This document shows, in pieces, positions 33,831 to 48,400 of a DNA stretch of 64,000 nt. Each line of letters starts with the position of its first letter. The stretch's first letter is position 1. Below the pieces are notes generated by a model, which had not been told where the DNA came from, ran no database searches, and was given only the letters and a program-made list of their open reading frames with translations. A program made the position numbers and the translations under genes. Source of the stretch: Antedon mediterranea (taxonomy: Eukaryota > Echinodermata > Crinoidea > Comatulida > Antedonidae); contig NC_092674.1 in the NCBI RefSeq assembly GCF_964355755.1, forward strand, positions 24,826,001 to 24,890,000. The letters are read 5' to 3'.

Positions 33831-35336
33831 TCATTTAGTGTTTATCGGTACAAAATTTGGTGGTACCAACTTCTTTACAGACAATTTCGTTTGGTTTACT
33901 TTAAAGAAAAAAATTGTAGCATTCTCACAATATGAGAATTATGTTTAATTCCCGTAATTAACGCTGTTAGTTGAGGCCTACGTGTTTGTCGGGTTCATTC
34001 TGTAGACCATGTCACAAAGATGAAAATGCTCATCGTATTCATTTGTGTTCATCATCTTTATAAAAATCACAAATGTACGTTGGGCCGACATAGATTTACT
34101 TTAGCGCCCTCATGATCATCAATTTATTTCCGCTTGTATTATAAAAGGAATACTGCTTTATCACGATGGCCTATTCCTCAAACCACTTCCTTCGACAGCT
34201 ATCTATTTTTTTGTTCTGTGGCCTTGACAAACAAAATATAGAAAGACCTGGTATAAAAAAACCATTGAATTAACATGGAAGTAGTCTTAAATTGGAGGGA
34301 TACTTTTTAACTTACTGTATTAAAACGATCGTTTCAAATCTCTGCGCGTCATTTAATCTGCCATAGAGATATTATTACGATAGTTCATGCACTTACGTTG
34401 TGTATCATGATATCTAAACATTATATATGGAGGCCTTTACCAGCCTATTACAACGCTTGAAACGTATCGAGCTTGAAGTCTATTCTAAATAAACATATTA
34501 TTGCCCAAATTTGTTTTGATAAATAAACCCGTATCTATAGTAAAAGTCATGGTTGAAAGGCATAAAGGACCCTTGAACGTTTATTTATATACTTTGTAAA
34601 TACTTTGTTCTCTCCGATACAATATAAAAACTATTTATCTGGTACTTAGATAATGGTATATGTTGATCCCATTTTGTTTCGGTTGACTTGATTGAACGGG
34701 GTCCTCACGCACACACAAAGGCATTTTAAATTAGGCTGATAAATCGTAAGATCAAAGTGACACACACATTTTTAATGCCCGCCTACATAATCATCTTGGT
34801 ACAGTTTTCCACCACGCGTGCGTTATTGTCAATTAAAAGAAAATCCATTACCATCGTCAACATTTTCATAATTAATTGTAACCACTATTTTCATCATTGC
34901 CCCAATAATCATGGTATCGTATTGTTGTTGGCATATTTGTTATAAAAAACGTAGGTTCATATTTTCATATTGTCAAATTCTCAAAGTCCCACAATAATAA
35001 TCTGGGTTTCAATGTCATCATCATAATATCAATCTCTTTCTCTTCTTCGTTATCATAATGATTCAAGCATTACCATCATCATCAACGTTTTTACCAAATT
35101 GTCAAAGTTTTTAGATCGTATTTATTCTTGTTTCTTTTTACTGGGCAGCCGCTTCAGTCAAAGACTGTTCTCCCAGAGGGTACAGTTATGATCAGTGGCT
35201 GTGTGTGACATTGCCTGTTTGTGTACACCGGGGTAACCCCCTACCATTGTTATTATCAACCATTGTATTAAACAATTACAACATAACAAACAATGTTCTT
35301 CATTCCGCGCATCATCATCGGTGTCTGTTATCGCCT

Positions 35337-35484
35337 TAAGCTCTGTCTACACTAACAAAAGTGACAAAAAAAAGTGTGCTGTGTCCATATTTTGACATGA
35401 TGATGTCATATCACTACCATATTTAAGCATATTGCTACCATATATGGGCACATAACACTGGTTTGATAGTGTAGACAGAGCTTT
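35337..35484. mobile_element. Family 1 MITE
   Basis: TTAAGCTCTGTCTACACTAA on the left, GATAGTGTAGACAGAGCTTT on the right, with the GACATGATGATGTCATATCA core between. Confidence 0.8.
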
Positions 35485-37640
35485 ATACCATTCTAACCAT
35501 CATAACGTCATCATAATTATATTGTTATGAACATTGATATATTACATATCATAATTATTGATCTTCGTTACACAGTATCAACATTTCACAAGTTATCGAT
35601 TAGTCGTTTGATCGACAATTTTTTCCAAGAAGTGGACAATCGATATAACTCGACAATCGATAAATATACTCTAATATTATTATTGTTGTTATAGCAATCG
35701 ATATTTGTTGTACTGTAAAATAATAAATAAATCTGTGTGCTTACTGTACAGTGAAATATTAATATTATATTTTGTCAATTTGTTTTTTCCGTAGATGAGT
35801 ACGTAGGCAAGCCTAGCCCGGATAAGACAAGCGCAATTAATGTCACCAAGGAACAACAAATGAGAAAGGAATATTACCGTAACCCACTAGGGATCTCAAA
35901 CCGATAGTAGGCCTACGACATTTCAGAAACAGCCTACATCTTCGATGTGAAAAAATAAAACCAACAAATGGTCTTTTGCAGAATGACACCCGCGACAGAC
36001 ACCCATTCAGGTGTGAGTTTCGGGACAGAGGGTAGGGGACGTTTTTCTTTTAGGGAAGAGAGGATACAGATCCAAGACTGCTAGTTGCAAAACAGGTTCA
36101 GTAAACCACACTACTTGTTATGTCTACTGCTGGGTTAGTATCCTGGCAATACAGTATATACTCATGGAGAAATACTTATTTAAGTGAGTGTCTTTACGGT
36201 ATGTGGCCGATGAATGAGTAAAATATGAATATACTAGTTTGACACAAAAAAAACTAATAATAGCCTATATTCATATTTATAGACTAAAATCAATTTCCTG
36301 CTTTATTAAACCCCAAACCAAAGTTTAAAAAAACGAATAATTATTTCAAAACATTTCCAAATAAGGCGCCCTCTTTTGAAAATTTTGTCTCAATATAAAT
36401 GAAGCATAAACATAATATGAAAAGATATCTTTTAGATAACGCTAATTTTGAACTATATTTAAGTCAAGGACTTATACCCTAAAATAACATTGTCGCGTCT
36501 TGGGGCCTAGACAATTGTTAAGCTAAAACGGTTTGGTCGCTTGCCAAGTCCAAAAAGTATAGTGCACCTGCCCAGACGACGTTTACAATCGGACAACCTG
36601 TTGTATACACGGGTACAAATGAAGTGTGCAATATTGAATAACATTGATGTAAATTATTTGATGTGTATATTTCAGACAGAATCAATAACTTGACTGAACT
36701 TTGGTATTGTTTATCGATCGTTCACTAGTACTACCCTGGGAAGTTTTAACCAGAAGGTGTTCCAGGGATGTACAAAATCAACACATAATGCCTACACATA
36801 GATTACAACTTACCAGTGACATGGATCACAATGCGGTAAATCTCATATTTGCATATTGGATACCCTATTTGGGCACAAACCTACACCTATTTTAAAGCTC
36901 CAGTATAATTAATTCAATACAGAAAAGACATTGTAACACGTTCTGTAAAGGCCAATGCTCAGCCCTACTATGCCTAATTTCCCTTCCCCAGCCTAAAATT
37001 CCCATCATTAGTTACCCATTATCATAAATAAATACACAATCTTATCAGTTTTCGAGAGTGTAGGCCCACCAATCGAGTCCTTATTATATGTGCATTATTC
37101 ATATCGATCGAGATTTCATTAGGCCTACGTTATAGCAATATGTGGTACAGTCTCTCGGTCCATGGCACATGGGCCCAACGACCTGAATACTATACTTAAT
37201 ATCAATAAATAGTAAATTACTGATTGTGTAATATTATATAGATTAAAATATGTATCGTTATACATATGATCATTTATTATGATATTTATTGCTTTATAAG
37301 CATAATATTATTGTTTATTTTATTTTACCAGGTATTAAAAGTAAGATTATCTATTTAGGTGGAAAAAGCAAAACTATTCTATTATATATGGACTGGATGT
37401 ATGTATGTCACCAACCTCAACATTTTCAAAAAAACACAAGGTTGCAAAGATAACAATAAGGTAGTGTGCCTACACATAGGCATTATAATACAAAAAACAT
37501 TTTAAACGTTATTGTTCGAATCATTAAATCAAGGGCATTTTAGGCCTACGATAATAATCATTTTATGACACATCATTTTTTTAAAGTTTCAGGCAGTCTT
37601 ATTTGTTCACATTAATAACAATTGGTTTTGTTACTTCATG

Positions 37641-37786
37641 AAGCTCTGTCAACTAGTCAAACTAGCTTGACCAAATAGGTGTAATGTACCCAAATATGGT
37701 AGTTATATGCCTAAATATGGTAGTGATATGACATCATCATGTCCATATATGGCCACATCACATTTTCATAGTGTAGACAGAGCTTT
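37641..37786. mobile_element. Family 1 MITE, core in opposite orientation
   Basis: The ends are AAGCTCTGTC and GTGTAGACAGAGCTTTA. The core reads ATATGGTAGTGATATGACAT then CATCATGTCCATATATGG, the reverse of most copies, showing it inserted in the other direction. Confidence 0.75.
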
Positions 37787-37804
37787 AGTCATCGATTTGA
37801 TCGT

Positions 37805-38500
37805 CATCAACACCATCATACCACCACTGCCATCATCATTGTCATGTTATAGTCATGTCTATCATTATAATAGCGTCGGTATCATAATCATTATCATTAT
37901 CATAGTCATCAGTACAGTATCTCAATCATCATCATACCACTGTCATCATCATTGTCATAATCAATATTGTCATGCCTATCATTATAATACCGTCGGTATC
38001 ATAATCATAATCATTATCATAGTCATCAGTATCTAAAATATCATCATACAACTGTCATCATCATTGTCATAATCAATATCATAGTCATGCCTATCATTAC
38101 AATACTATCGGTATGATAATCATAATGATAGACATCAGTATCTCAATCATCATCATACCACTGCCATCAACATTGTTATAATCAACATTATTGTCATGCC
38201 TATCATTATAATACCGCCGGTATCATAATCATAATCATTATCATGAGTAATCAGTTTCTTAAACATCATCATACCATTGCCATAATCATTGTCATCATCA
38301 ATATTATAGTCATGCCCATCATTATAATAGCGCCGGTATCATAATCATCATCATTATCAATATCATAGACATAAATCTCTCAAACATCATCATACCACTG
38401 CCATCATCATTGTCATCAATATGCCTATCAATATAATACTATCATAATCATTATCAAGTCATCAGTATCTCAATCACCATCATACCATACCGCTCATTCC
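37805..38500. repeat. ATC-rich minisatellite, unit about 113 bp, six copies
   Basis: CCACTGCCATCATCATTGTC-like text recurs at about 37823, 37938, 38049, 38158, 38275 and 38394. Each unit also has CATGCCTATCATTATAATA and GGTATCATAATCAT. A (GTC)n/(ATC)n block follows at 38565-38660. Confidence 0.8.
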
Positions 38501-39649
38501 TTTCATTAGCATAATACTGTATAGTTATCCATCTATATATTTAACATAAAACTAATCAGTGTTACAATGTCATCGTCATCGTCATTGTCGTCGTCACCGT
38601 CGTCGTCGCTGTTGTCATCGGCGCCGTCGTCATCACCACCACACACCAGCACCAGCATCACTATCATCAAACCATCCGATTGCGGCTGTACTGTATCTTC
38701 ACATTATGTCAATAGGCCTATGTGTCTAGTATCATAAGCAAGTTATGTAATACAAAGTGTCAAATAAACAGGTATCACCAAGAAAATCTAAAAACAGGAC
38801 ACTGAGCTCACCAGTATAGGAACCCGTAACAGTCTTTTGATCTTATGTCTGGCTGCGACAAATACCAAATACCAACAGTAGGCCTACTGTATATGTACAT
38901 ATCCTCAGCGGCGCGAAGTGTCTATTAAGGGCCGTGGAACTGATCTTGTCGCAGCCATAGATAGATAAACCCTTTGATCTCCGGAGCTCAGTGAACACTG
39001 TATCACAGAAATTACATATACTATTCAAATTATAGATAGACCTACAGTATCGAGAGTCGGGGATTGAAACCACTCTCTTCATCTTGTATTACTAGTTTTC
39101 ATAACCATCATTCAACAGCCTATCTAGTGTAAATCAGATATACATGCATTAGTATTGAACATTTTTCTTATTGAGGAAAGCAACAACTAAATCTGATTAC
39201 TATAAACAATAGCAATGTCATTCGCTTCTATGATTTATAGTTATTATTCGCCTATAAGGCCTATAGGTTAATTTAAATATTTGTTTTTTTTACAACTATG
39301 TACAATTATGTAATTGCACCTGTTATATTATATAATACCAATAATAATAATAGTATGCTCCCCAACAGAAATAAGACTAAAATGAACAACCACAAGCCAC
39401 TCTCTCTCAGAACATGCCATTTCCGGGAGCTTCTAGCATTATAGCATTGTAATTATTAAGGTTATATAATCTACTTGACTAACGCTTCATTTGTTTATAC
39501 TTTCAGATTTCTCCACGGTAATTACATAGTGTAAACAAGTATCAGACTTAAATTTTCTGAGAACAAGATAATGTAGGCATACTATTATTGCGATTTCGAT
39601 TAAGCGGCCCCTCAACGCGCACATCTCCTGTCAACCATCCGCTACTTGT

Positions 39650-39680
39650 CTAATTGGTCAAAATTTCAACCAATCAGATA
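39650..39680 (+). promoter_or_regulatory. Inverted CCAAT pair upstream of the TNF ligand start codon
   Basis: ATTGGTCA and CAACCAATCAG face each other about 180-200 nt before the ATG at 39858. This resembles a CCAAT-box promoter, but no TATA box or mapped transcript start supports it. Confidence 0.25.
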
Positions 39681-39857
39681 ACATAGGTCCCTAGATTCCG
39701 CTTAACTCATTGCGATCTAATTCAGACTACACCTCCAAATGAGCCTGTACAAGAGAACTTTGAGCCAGGACCCATTTGGATGTTCGAGGTTCGAGTCACT
39801 CGTAACTCAACTATCTTCTACGATTCTACCATTCGTATTACCAGTTATTAAACCGAT

Positions 39858-42407
39858 ATGTCGTCTAAAGCGGTAGCGGTAGCGATGAACAACGGTTCGA
39901 TGTACCAATCGGCTGATAAAACCACTATGCAGCGCCATGGTCATTGCTTTTTGTACCTGGTTGGGCTTTTTGTATGTTTTGCAACTGTTTGGTATGTTGT
40001 CAAACTGAAAACCGAAGTTTCGATAATGAAGACTCAGTTGACAGATCACACCCGTCAGATTGACGAACTCCGCCGAATGATGTTACAGGAGAGACCGTAC
40101 GGGATGCCCGATAGAAATACGGTAAGTTCGACAAAACTATATACCCCGGTGGTATAGATAGTACGAAAATTAAACGTAGGCCGTCCGATTTCAAATCTTC
40201 TTGGTTAAGTGTTACCAAACACGTTCGAATAAAATATATTTCTACAGTTTGAATATTTAAGCTTTCATTTCTAATCATGATTAGACAACAAAAATAAACC
40301 GAGATTAAAAAAATGTTTACAATGATTGTGTAAAATGCCTACAATAAAGAACAAAGTGCTTGTTGTTGTTTTTACGATGTGCTGTAGTACCCTTTCGCTC
40401 GGATCAATGCCCGGTTGATAACCCTTCGTTCACCGCCTATCGAAATAGATTTGAACTTGAAACACTAAAAAGACTATATTAATCGGAGAAATAACTTCAT
40501 ATTTCCTTTTTAAATTTCATTTCAGCAATTTCTTTAACGTCACACTTTCATTGTATCCATTTTAATCGAATGTAAAATGTTTAAAAAAACCAACATTATT
40601 CAACTGGCTAAAAATAATCATAACATAACATAAAAACTCATAAAATAAAAAAACACTAAAAAGACTAATCGAAGAAATAACTTCATATTTGCCATTTTCT
40701 TTTTTAATTTCACTTCAGCAATTACTTTAACGTCACATTTTCATTGTATTCATTTTATTCGAGTGTGAAAAAAACCATTACTTATAACTGGCTAAAAATA
40801 ATCATAGCATAAATCACATGTAACTCATAGAATAAAAAAACACTAACAAGACTCTATTAATCGGAGAAATAACTTCATATATTCCATTTTTTTTATTTCA
40901 CTTCAGCAATTACGTTACATTCTTATTTTATTCGAGTGTGAAAAAAACATTACTCATAACTGGCTAAAAATAATCATAGCATAAATCACGTAATGTAACT
41001 CATAAAATACAATAAAAAGTTTACGCGGAACAATAGTTTATTTATTATACTTTACTACAAGGTTGGCCTATCAGCTTGGGGTCTATTTATAAAATAAAGA
41101 TTGGTACAAAACGATCGAAATGAAAAATAAAATGAACATTATTAACAATTTTAAATACAAAAATTTAGTTCGACCATAGTTTTACCGTGCATTAACAATG
41201 TTAAAGACATAGAGTAAAACTTGATTAAACATTAATTATAATTTATCATTTTAATATCTTAATTGTAAATATACCAAAAATGCAAACTAAATTTGTCTAT
41301 ATACTAAATATTATTCTTTCCTAGTTGAGAATAAATAAATGTTACTTAGGCCTATTAAAAAAAAGTATTTTTTTAATTTGGCTAGTTACAGTATTTTTTT
41401 TTTATCCAAAAACGAATATTTTAAACTCTTCTGATAATCAGTTTTCAATGCTTGTTTACATTTTTTGGTAAATGAAGTTAGTTTAATTAGGAATTCAGTT
41501 ATCTATATTTGTCCATCGAGAGATGGGTCACTCAAAATAAATTACTACTTATTACTATTATTATTAGAAAATACTAATTACTAATCAGATTGAAAACACG
41601 GAATCTGTTACCGGTCCTTTTATTTATTTTATTAACCATATTTACAGAGGATCACCAATGCAGGTCTTCATTCAAAAAATAACTGATATTAAGATGCTAT
41701 TATAATATCTCATTAGAATTTACTTTAATTATTGACTTTTAATGCCTACAGTAGGGTAAAATGATTTATTTTATCGATAAACTTAAAACAAAACTTAAAA
41801 CACCCCCACAACTTATTTTGTTAATTAACTATATTTGGAGAGGATCACCCCTGCAAGTCTTCATTTAAAAAGAACTGATATTAAGATTTTATTATAATAT
41901 TTCATTAGAATTTACTTTTTTGACTTTTAATGTCTAACGTGAAATGATTTATTTTATCGATAAACTTGAACTTAAAACATCTAGTTGCAATTAAAACTTA
42001 TTAAGCAAGAAGTGTTAAGATGTGTCTACACTATCAAACTTTATGTGACAAAAATGTGACGTGCCCATATATGGACCCAATGACGTCATATCACTACCAT
42101 TTTGGACACATCACAGTTTTTGTCAAACTAGTTTGATAGTGTAGACAGAGCTTTAAAGTTATAATCGTGTCATTAAAATGAAGTAGAACAACTAACACAT
42201 TTTTATTAACCAATCTTTTAAAAAATCAAGCAATTTCTAAACCTGCAAAGGACAGCTTGAATTGAATTTATTTATATATATATATATTAATTTATAATAA
42301 TCAATAATAATTGGAAATAAGTTTACTTTTTTGTCGACTTAATGGGTTATCCAGGTATTCTTTTTATACATTGTATATTTTAACTTTTATGTATGAATAT
42401 CGAATAA

Positions 42408-42438
<31 letters not shown>

Positions 42439-45400
42439 TAAAACTATACCAATGATAAAAACTAAATGTATAATTAAACATAGGAAGATGAAATAATATT
42501 TTGTAATTTAGACAACAGTACAAAAATAAAGTATGATATAATATAAAGTATACTTTAGTTTAGACTACCTAATATATACGTAAGGCCTGCGTGTATAATC
42601 AAATTAATATTAGGTAGGCCTATCGGTAGTATATTCGTTTGCGAGTGTTTTACGCTGTGTATACCAACACTATAGTGTTTAGGGTCATTCCAGGAACACT
42701 AATTCAGCGTAACCCATAATGTACCGTACAGTACTACATTATTGTGTTGCGGTTATTATAAGAATTACAAATGAATCGACCACACGATGGTGCATGTTGA
42801 TGTTCAAACTGTAAATAATTTAAAAACAGATAATATCAAACTAATATATAATAAATAATGTAATAAATCAGTTTATAAATAGAGGTTTTTAAAATAGTAT
42901 ACAATACAAGTGGTAGTAAAGGGATACCAATCACTTATGTTTGTGAAAATCTCTTTGTTCATGGGACCAACGGCTTAACGCCTCATCAAGACAGTATTAC
43001 CCTCATGCGACGTTACTTGGTACCAAAGACAACAACATTAAAACTTGCTTGCTACTTTTTTCTGAATTAAATTTAATTTTATATAAAACATGGTAATAGT
43101 CAGATCTAGGAAAAGACAAGAATCGTTCGTAGAAAATAACGCTGCTCATGTAACATTACTTGTGAAAATCTTTTTTTGTCATTATTTAACCTAGTTCGCC
43201 TTCATTTCCCCCTATTTTTTGCGCGTGGGAGGAATTCCAGATAATGTTCCAATTGTACGCAAGTTCAGAATTCGTTTTAAAGTACGGAATTACGTACACG
43301 GAGAATAAACGTAGCCTACTATGGACATAGCACCCATTATGGAATGCAAAGATGTGGCGACCGAAATGTCTACAACGTGACCGAAATGTATGGCGTGTAA
43401 ACTTTAAAACTGTAAACTTGATTTGAATAGCTTCATAACCATTCTGAAACATTTTTAAAAAGATATAAAAACCAAAACGGTTCAAATGTTTTTCACACCT
43501 GTTCCGGCACGGTTCCGAATCGAACATCAATTTTTCGTTTTCACGACGCTCCACGCGGCTACTATGCGCCTATCGATATGCGCGTAGTCGCATGAAAACG
43601 AAACATTGACGTACGTCGTTCGATTGGATTTTTCAGTGCCGGAACGTACAGGTGTGAAAGACCCTTTAAGAAAAGATAAGAATCGTACAAAATGAAAACA
43701 AAACAAAAACGAATAGTTTTCAGGAAATCTTTTTCGACGAGTTGTATAAACATCTTATTTTTCCAATTATTGTGACTTCATTTAAAAAAAAAATTTTGGC
43801 GAGTGCTGCTTTTACTAAGTTTGATTCCTATAAACCAGTTGTAAGGACAAGTTGTCAAATTAATGCTATCACCGAAAAAACATGTATTTGAATCTATCAA
43901 TCAGTTTGAATGATAGGTATATATGGAGACAAAGGTCTATACTTACATTGTACTATGATGTTCTTTTCTATCAGTATTGTGTAAGTTGCATTGCTTGATA
44001 TCAAAACAAAGTCAAAATGACTCAATATTTACATAGATTAGAAATATTATCTCAATTATCTGACATATTTACTTTTCCCCCCATTATTTATGCTTGCAAT
44101 TTTGACAAAACAAATACATTTTAAATTTTAAAAGGCATTTAAGGTATTTAGACATATTCAATTCCACCCAAATAAATGTAATCTTGATTTTTAAAAAGTA
44201 TAAACTAATTTTAGGAGGGTTTTGAAAATCAACATTGCATCAAAAATGAAAAAAGGTTTTATTTATACAAATATAACCAATATAAACTTCAATACTGTTT
44301 TGTTTGCCCATTTACTACTGTACACTGAAACCAGATGACATTTTTCCCATTAAAATACATACATCAAAACATTTTCGTACATTTTCTTTTTATTTTGAGT
44401 CAAACAGTATACCATGCTACATTTACGAGCAAGCAATGGTTGGGTTGAATGAATTGAACATTTGGTAAACAAAACAAATGACATTCATTTTCAAGTTGCC
44501 AATTATTGTTGTGTTTTACTGTGACATTAAAATTAAGAAAATTAATTAAGGCGAAGTGAAGCGCAGCGTATTGTCGGAAACGCATGCGTGATATTCATTA
44601 TATTTTCCACGTAATACGAGAATGTGCGACATTAATTCAGAGAAATATTTGAATTGCTATAGTAGCTGCGCTTCACTTCGCTTTAAAAAATGATAGTTAA
44701 TACCGAATTTGGAAGCGAAAACTGTTTCTTTCGAAATGTAGATCCAACCAACAAGCAATTGATAAAATATACCGTACATCTTCTAATTGTAACCCTGAGT
44801 TATTATTCTTTGATTGTTTTTTTAGGGTGCGTTACTATTAGAAGGGGGTTTACTATTAGAGTAGTAGGTTACTATTGCTAATCTTAAATTAAGCACCTGA
44901 AAATAGTAACCCACCCCCAACTTTTCCGGTCAGCAACTCATAGCAAAATAATAAAAACAATAAAAAATAAAAAAACAGTACGAAAAACAAATTTGGTTGA
45001 ACTCTAACTTTATATTATAAACTCAAAAACACTCAATCCTTCCCCACTCCCGAGATCAACATGCATTATCTCCTTATTTTCAAAATATGGCTGCATCATA
45101 AGTTTTTGTGACTTTAGTAGTGGGTTATTATTATAGATTGACTTATATGATTGGTTACTATTAGAAGGGGGTTACTATTAGAAGGGGGTTACTATTAGAA
45201 GGGGATTACTATTAGAAGGGGATTACTATTAGAAGGGGGTTACTATTAGAAGGGGGTTACTATTAGAATGGGGTTACTATTAGAAGGGGATTACTATTAG
45301 AAGGGGATTTCTATTAGAAGGGGGGTTACTATTAAAAGGGGATTACTATTAGAAGGGGGGTTACTATTAGAAGGGGGTTACTATTAGAAGGGGGTTACTA

Positions 45401-48400
45401 TTAGAAGGGGGTTACTATTAGAAGGGGATTACTATTAGAAGGGGGGTTAATATTAGAGTGTGGGTTACTATTAGAAGGGGGGTTACTATTAGAAGGGGTT
45501 ACTATTAGAAGGGGGTTAATATTAGAGTGTGGGTTACTATTAGAAAGGGGTTACTATTAGAAGGGGATTACTATTAGAAGGGGGTTACTATTAGAAGGGG
45601 ATTACTATTAGAAGGGGGGTTACTATTAGAAGGGGTTACTATTAGAAGGGGGTTACTATTAGAAGGGGGTTACTATTAGAAGGGGATTACTATTAGAAGG
45701 GGGGTTAATATTAGAGTGTGGGTTACTATTAGAAGGGGGTTACTATTAGAAGGGGGTTACTATTAGAAGGGGGGTTACTATTAGAAGGGGGTTAATATTA
45801 GAGTGTGGGTTACTATTAGAAGATAGCCTACAGTACACAAATAACAAATGTATGTACTGTAATTGCTCTAAACGGAACTACAATTTACCCAAATTGTTTA
45901 CATCGTTAAATTTATATTACAGTATATATTGTAATTTAACCTTTTATAAATTCTACCTTAAAATATAGTTAACGATTACAATGTAACAAGGAGCTAGCTA
46001 ACATTGGAATTGGAATTCCCCATTTAAACACAGGCAAATATAAAAAAAATAAATAAAACAAATAGTTAAAACTTTAATAACTTTCGATTGATACAAATGA
46101 CAGTTATTTCTTCACCTTAATTGTCGCAAGGGTCTACTTTGTTTGTCATTACATGTCTGGGAGGAAATCCGGGTAAGGTTCTAATTTGATATTAAGAATA
46201 TCCTGGATTTATATAGCACCTAATGTTGTGAAACCTCTAAGCGCTGAAAATAATTACCCCGGTCATTTTTGCATCAAACACGTTTGGAAACTCCCATAAT
46301 GAGAAATTTCTGATGTATGTTTTTATATATTGGACCAAATAAAGAATAATAACAATGCAGCTAGTAATCAGCGCAAAGTTGTGTCTTGATCTAACCGGGT
46401 ACCCATTAGATCAAGGACGATCAAACTTTATTACAGAACTCCTTTTAAAGTAAGTAGGCCTTAATACACGGAGAAACGCACTATGAGCATATCATCCATT
46501 ATAGAATGCCAAGATGTGGCGACCGAAATGTCTACAACGTGACCGAAATGTATGTTGTGTAAACTTTAAAACTGTAAACTTGATTTTAATAGCTTTTAAA
46601 TTAGCGTAAAAAATTAAAAAAATCAAGAATATAAAACAAATTCCAAAAGACATGTTAAATATTATTAAAATTGACAGCCGATGATACGATTTACACACAA
46701 AGTTATTACAAAATAATCTGGTATTAATATTTATTTACACTAAATATTATTTTTATATTATATTGTTGTTATTGAATTTAAAATCAGAGATTTAAAAAAT
46801 ATTATGAGGTTGATTTGACCCACTTAAACAAAATTGTTTAACAATGTTTTTGTTGAATGGCATTTCAATTCAAAATAATGGATTAAAACGAATAAATAGT
46901 CGACAAGAAGATTTAAAGCTTCATTTTGTCTTTCTTATTAAATGAAATAATTTTTTTCCGTGGAAGTGAATAGGCCTACCATCAAAAATACAAAATGGCC
47001 TCAACGTTTATTTTGGAGGAAAATATAACTTTAAATAATTGATAGACCAAGATGTTACAATACAACCATCTGTTTGGTTTGTAATCTATGCCTATCAGTA
47101 GAAACCTCTCAGACAAATTAGTCACTGTACAAATGAAGAAATAAAGTTAACTTCTCAATCGAGATCTCCAAACGTCGTAATAACTGACCACTGCCGATGT
47201 CAGAAACGGAGTTGCGCCCTCTTTTTTCTTTTACTGATAACCCGTGTTTTGATGACATCATACAGAAATAGTATCCATATTAATATTATGTTCATTATCT
47301 ACAACATACAGAAAACGTATGTACTGTATGACCACAAACTTAGAAAGAAAAAATAAATGCACAGTAATAATAATATCAAATTAGATTACTAATTATTAGA
47401 TGCTAATAAAGTTATTTTTTTTACAGGACAACCAAGATCTCAATAACTTGGAGGAAGAAACATCGAACGAAATAGTTGAAGTGAGCATTGAGGTGGGGTT
47501 AGATGCTGAACAAGAACCAGACGACATCGAAGGAACACATTTAACCTTTAAGGCTTTCGGCGGTACGGAAGATGATTCAGAGGAGGAGGAAGGCCCGTTT
47601 GCACAAATATTACACAAGATCAAACGTAATGTGGTTGATGAGGAGGAACCGACAGAAAGCCCAGGTAAAAAGAAAAACAGGGAGGGCAGGCGAAAATCAA
47701 AAGATGAAAAGAAGAAACGAAATAATAACGGTGAAGGTGAATTCTAATCGTTCGTTGCTTTAATTTGTCGTGCCAGCTTATTAACTTCGCTATTTACACA
47801 CTTTTTTTCTATCAAGTCCTATGAATACCACGCACTACGTTTTGCCATTAACACCGCCAGTTTACATTCCCATATTCCATAAACATTTTTTTCAAAATCA
47901 TTTTAAGCTTTGTCAAATTTTATTTTAAAAGTACTATTCGTTTGCTTTGCATGATGTTTATTTTGCCATTTTCTAAATACTGACATTAATGCCGACGCTA
48001 GTGTCGAAATATTAAATTACTGGTACTGGTACTGGTTCAAATAACCGTCTCACAGAGACATCTGGTAGCCATTGACTTGAAGTTGGCATTTGGATGTGTT
48101 ACTTTTAAATGTAAGCCTACAGGTATGAGAGTGACTACTACCAAATTACACAGTCACAAAACAACTTATAAAACAGTTCATATTATTATAAATTAATTCA
48201 GGTCTTTAATTTCAGATGCCAACTATCTATCTAATTATCTATTTATAATCGTAAATTGAAGTTTAATTTTCATTTTCAATTAAACATTTACTAAATCCCA
48301 AATGTTTTCGATAAAAGTACGAAATTCGTTTTTTACATAAACGGCTATAACTTGCGTAGGCCTATAAATCTACTGGAACTGACTGTATTACAATAAAAAA

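Larger units (their letters stand above)
30308..39857. other. Intergenic region between COG3 and the TNF ligand gene
   Basis: The two genes diverge from here. I see no gene I can support in 9.5 kb. It holds two family 1 MITEs (35337-35484, 37641-37786), a CCAATCA-rich array (33390-33830), an ATC-rich minisatellite (37805-38500) and trinucleotide repeats (38565-38660). It also has a pair of related segments near 32865-33328 that look weakly protein-coding on the minus strand. Frames at 31216-31763 and 38843-39082 match nothing I recognise. Confidence 0.5.
40122..47426 (+). other. Intron 1 of the TNF ligand gene (7.3 kb)
   Basis: No further exon is recognised. It contains three tandem units of about 190 bp (40455-41010), two of about 190 bp (41632-41990), a family 1 MITE (42016-42154), a retroelement tail with (TCAA)n (42340-42440), a dispersed repeat pair (43290-43440 and 46465-46600) and a G-rich 17-bp array (45160-45823). 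The frame 43186-43554 overlaps one of the repeats and is not taken as a gene. Confidence 0.6.

Noticed and set aside
37707-38036. 109-codon frame rich in Ile and His
   Set aside because: It covers a MITE end and the ATC-rich minisatellite; low complexity, no domain.
43186-43554. 122-codon minus-strand frame
   Set aside because: It overlaps a dispersed repeat that also yields a frame at 46492-46698; it is likely repeat-derived.
47396-47623. 75-codon minus-strand Ser-rich frame
   Set aside because: It is the antisense of the acidic exon 2 of the TNF ligand gene.
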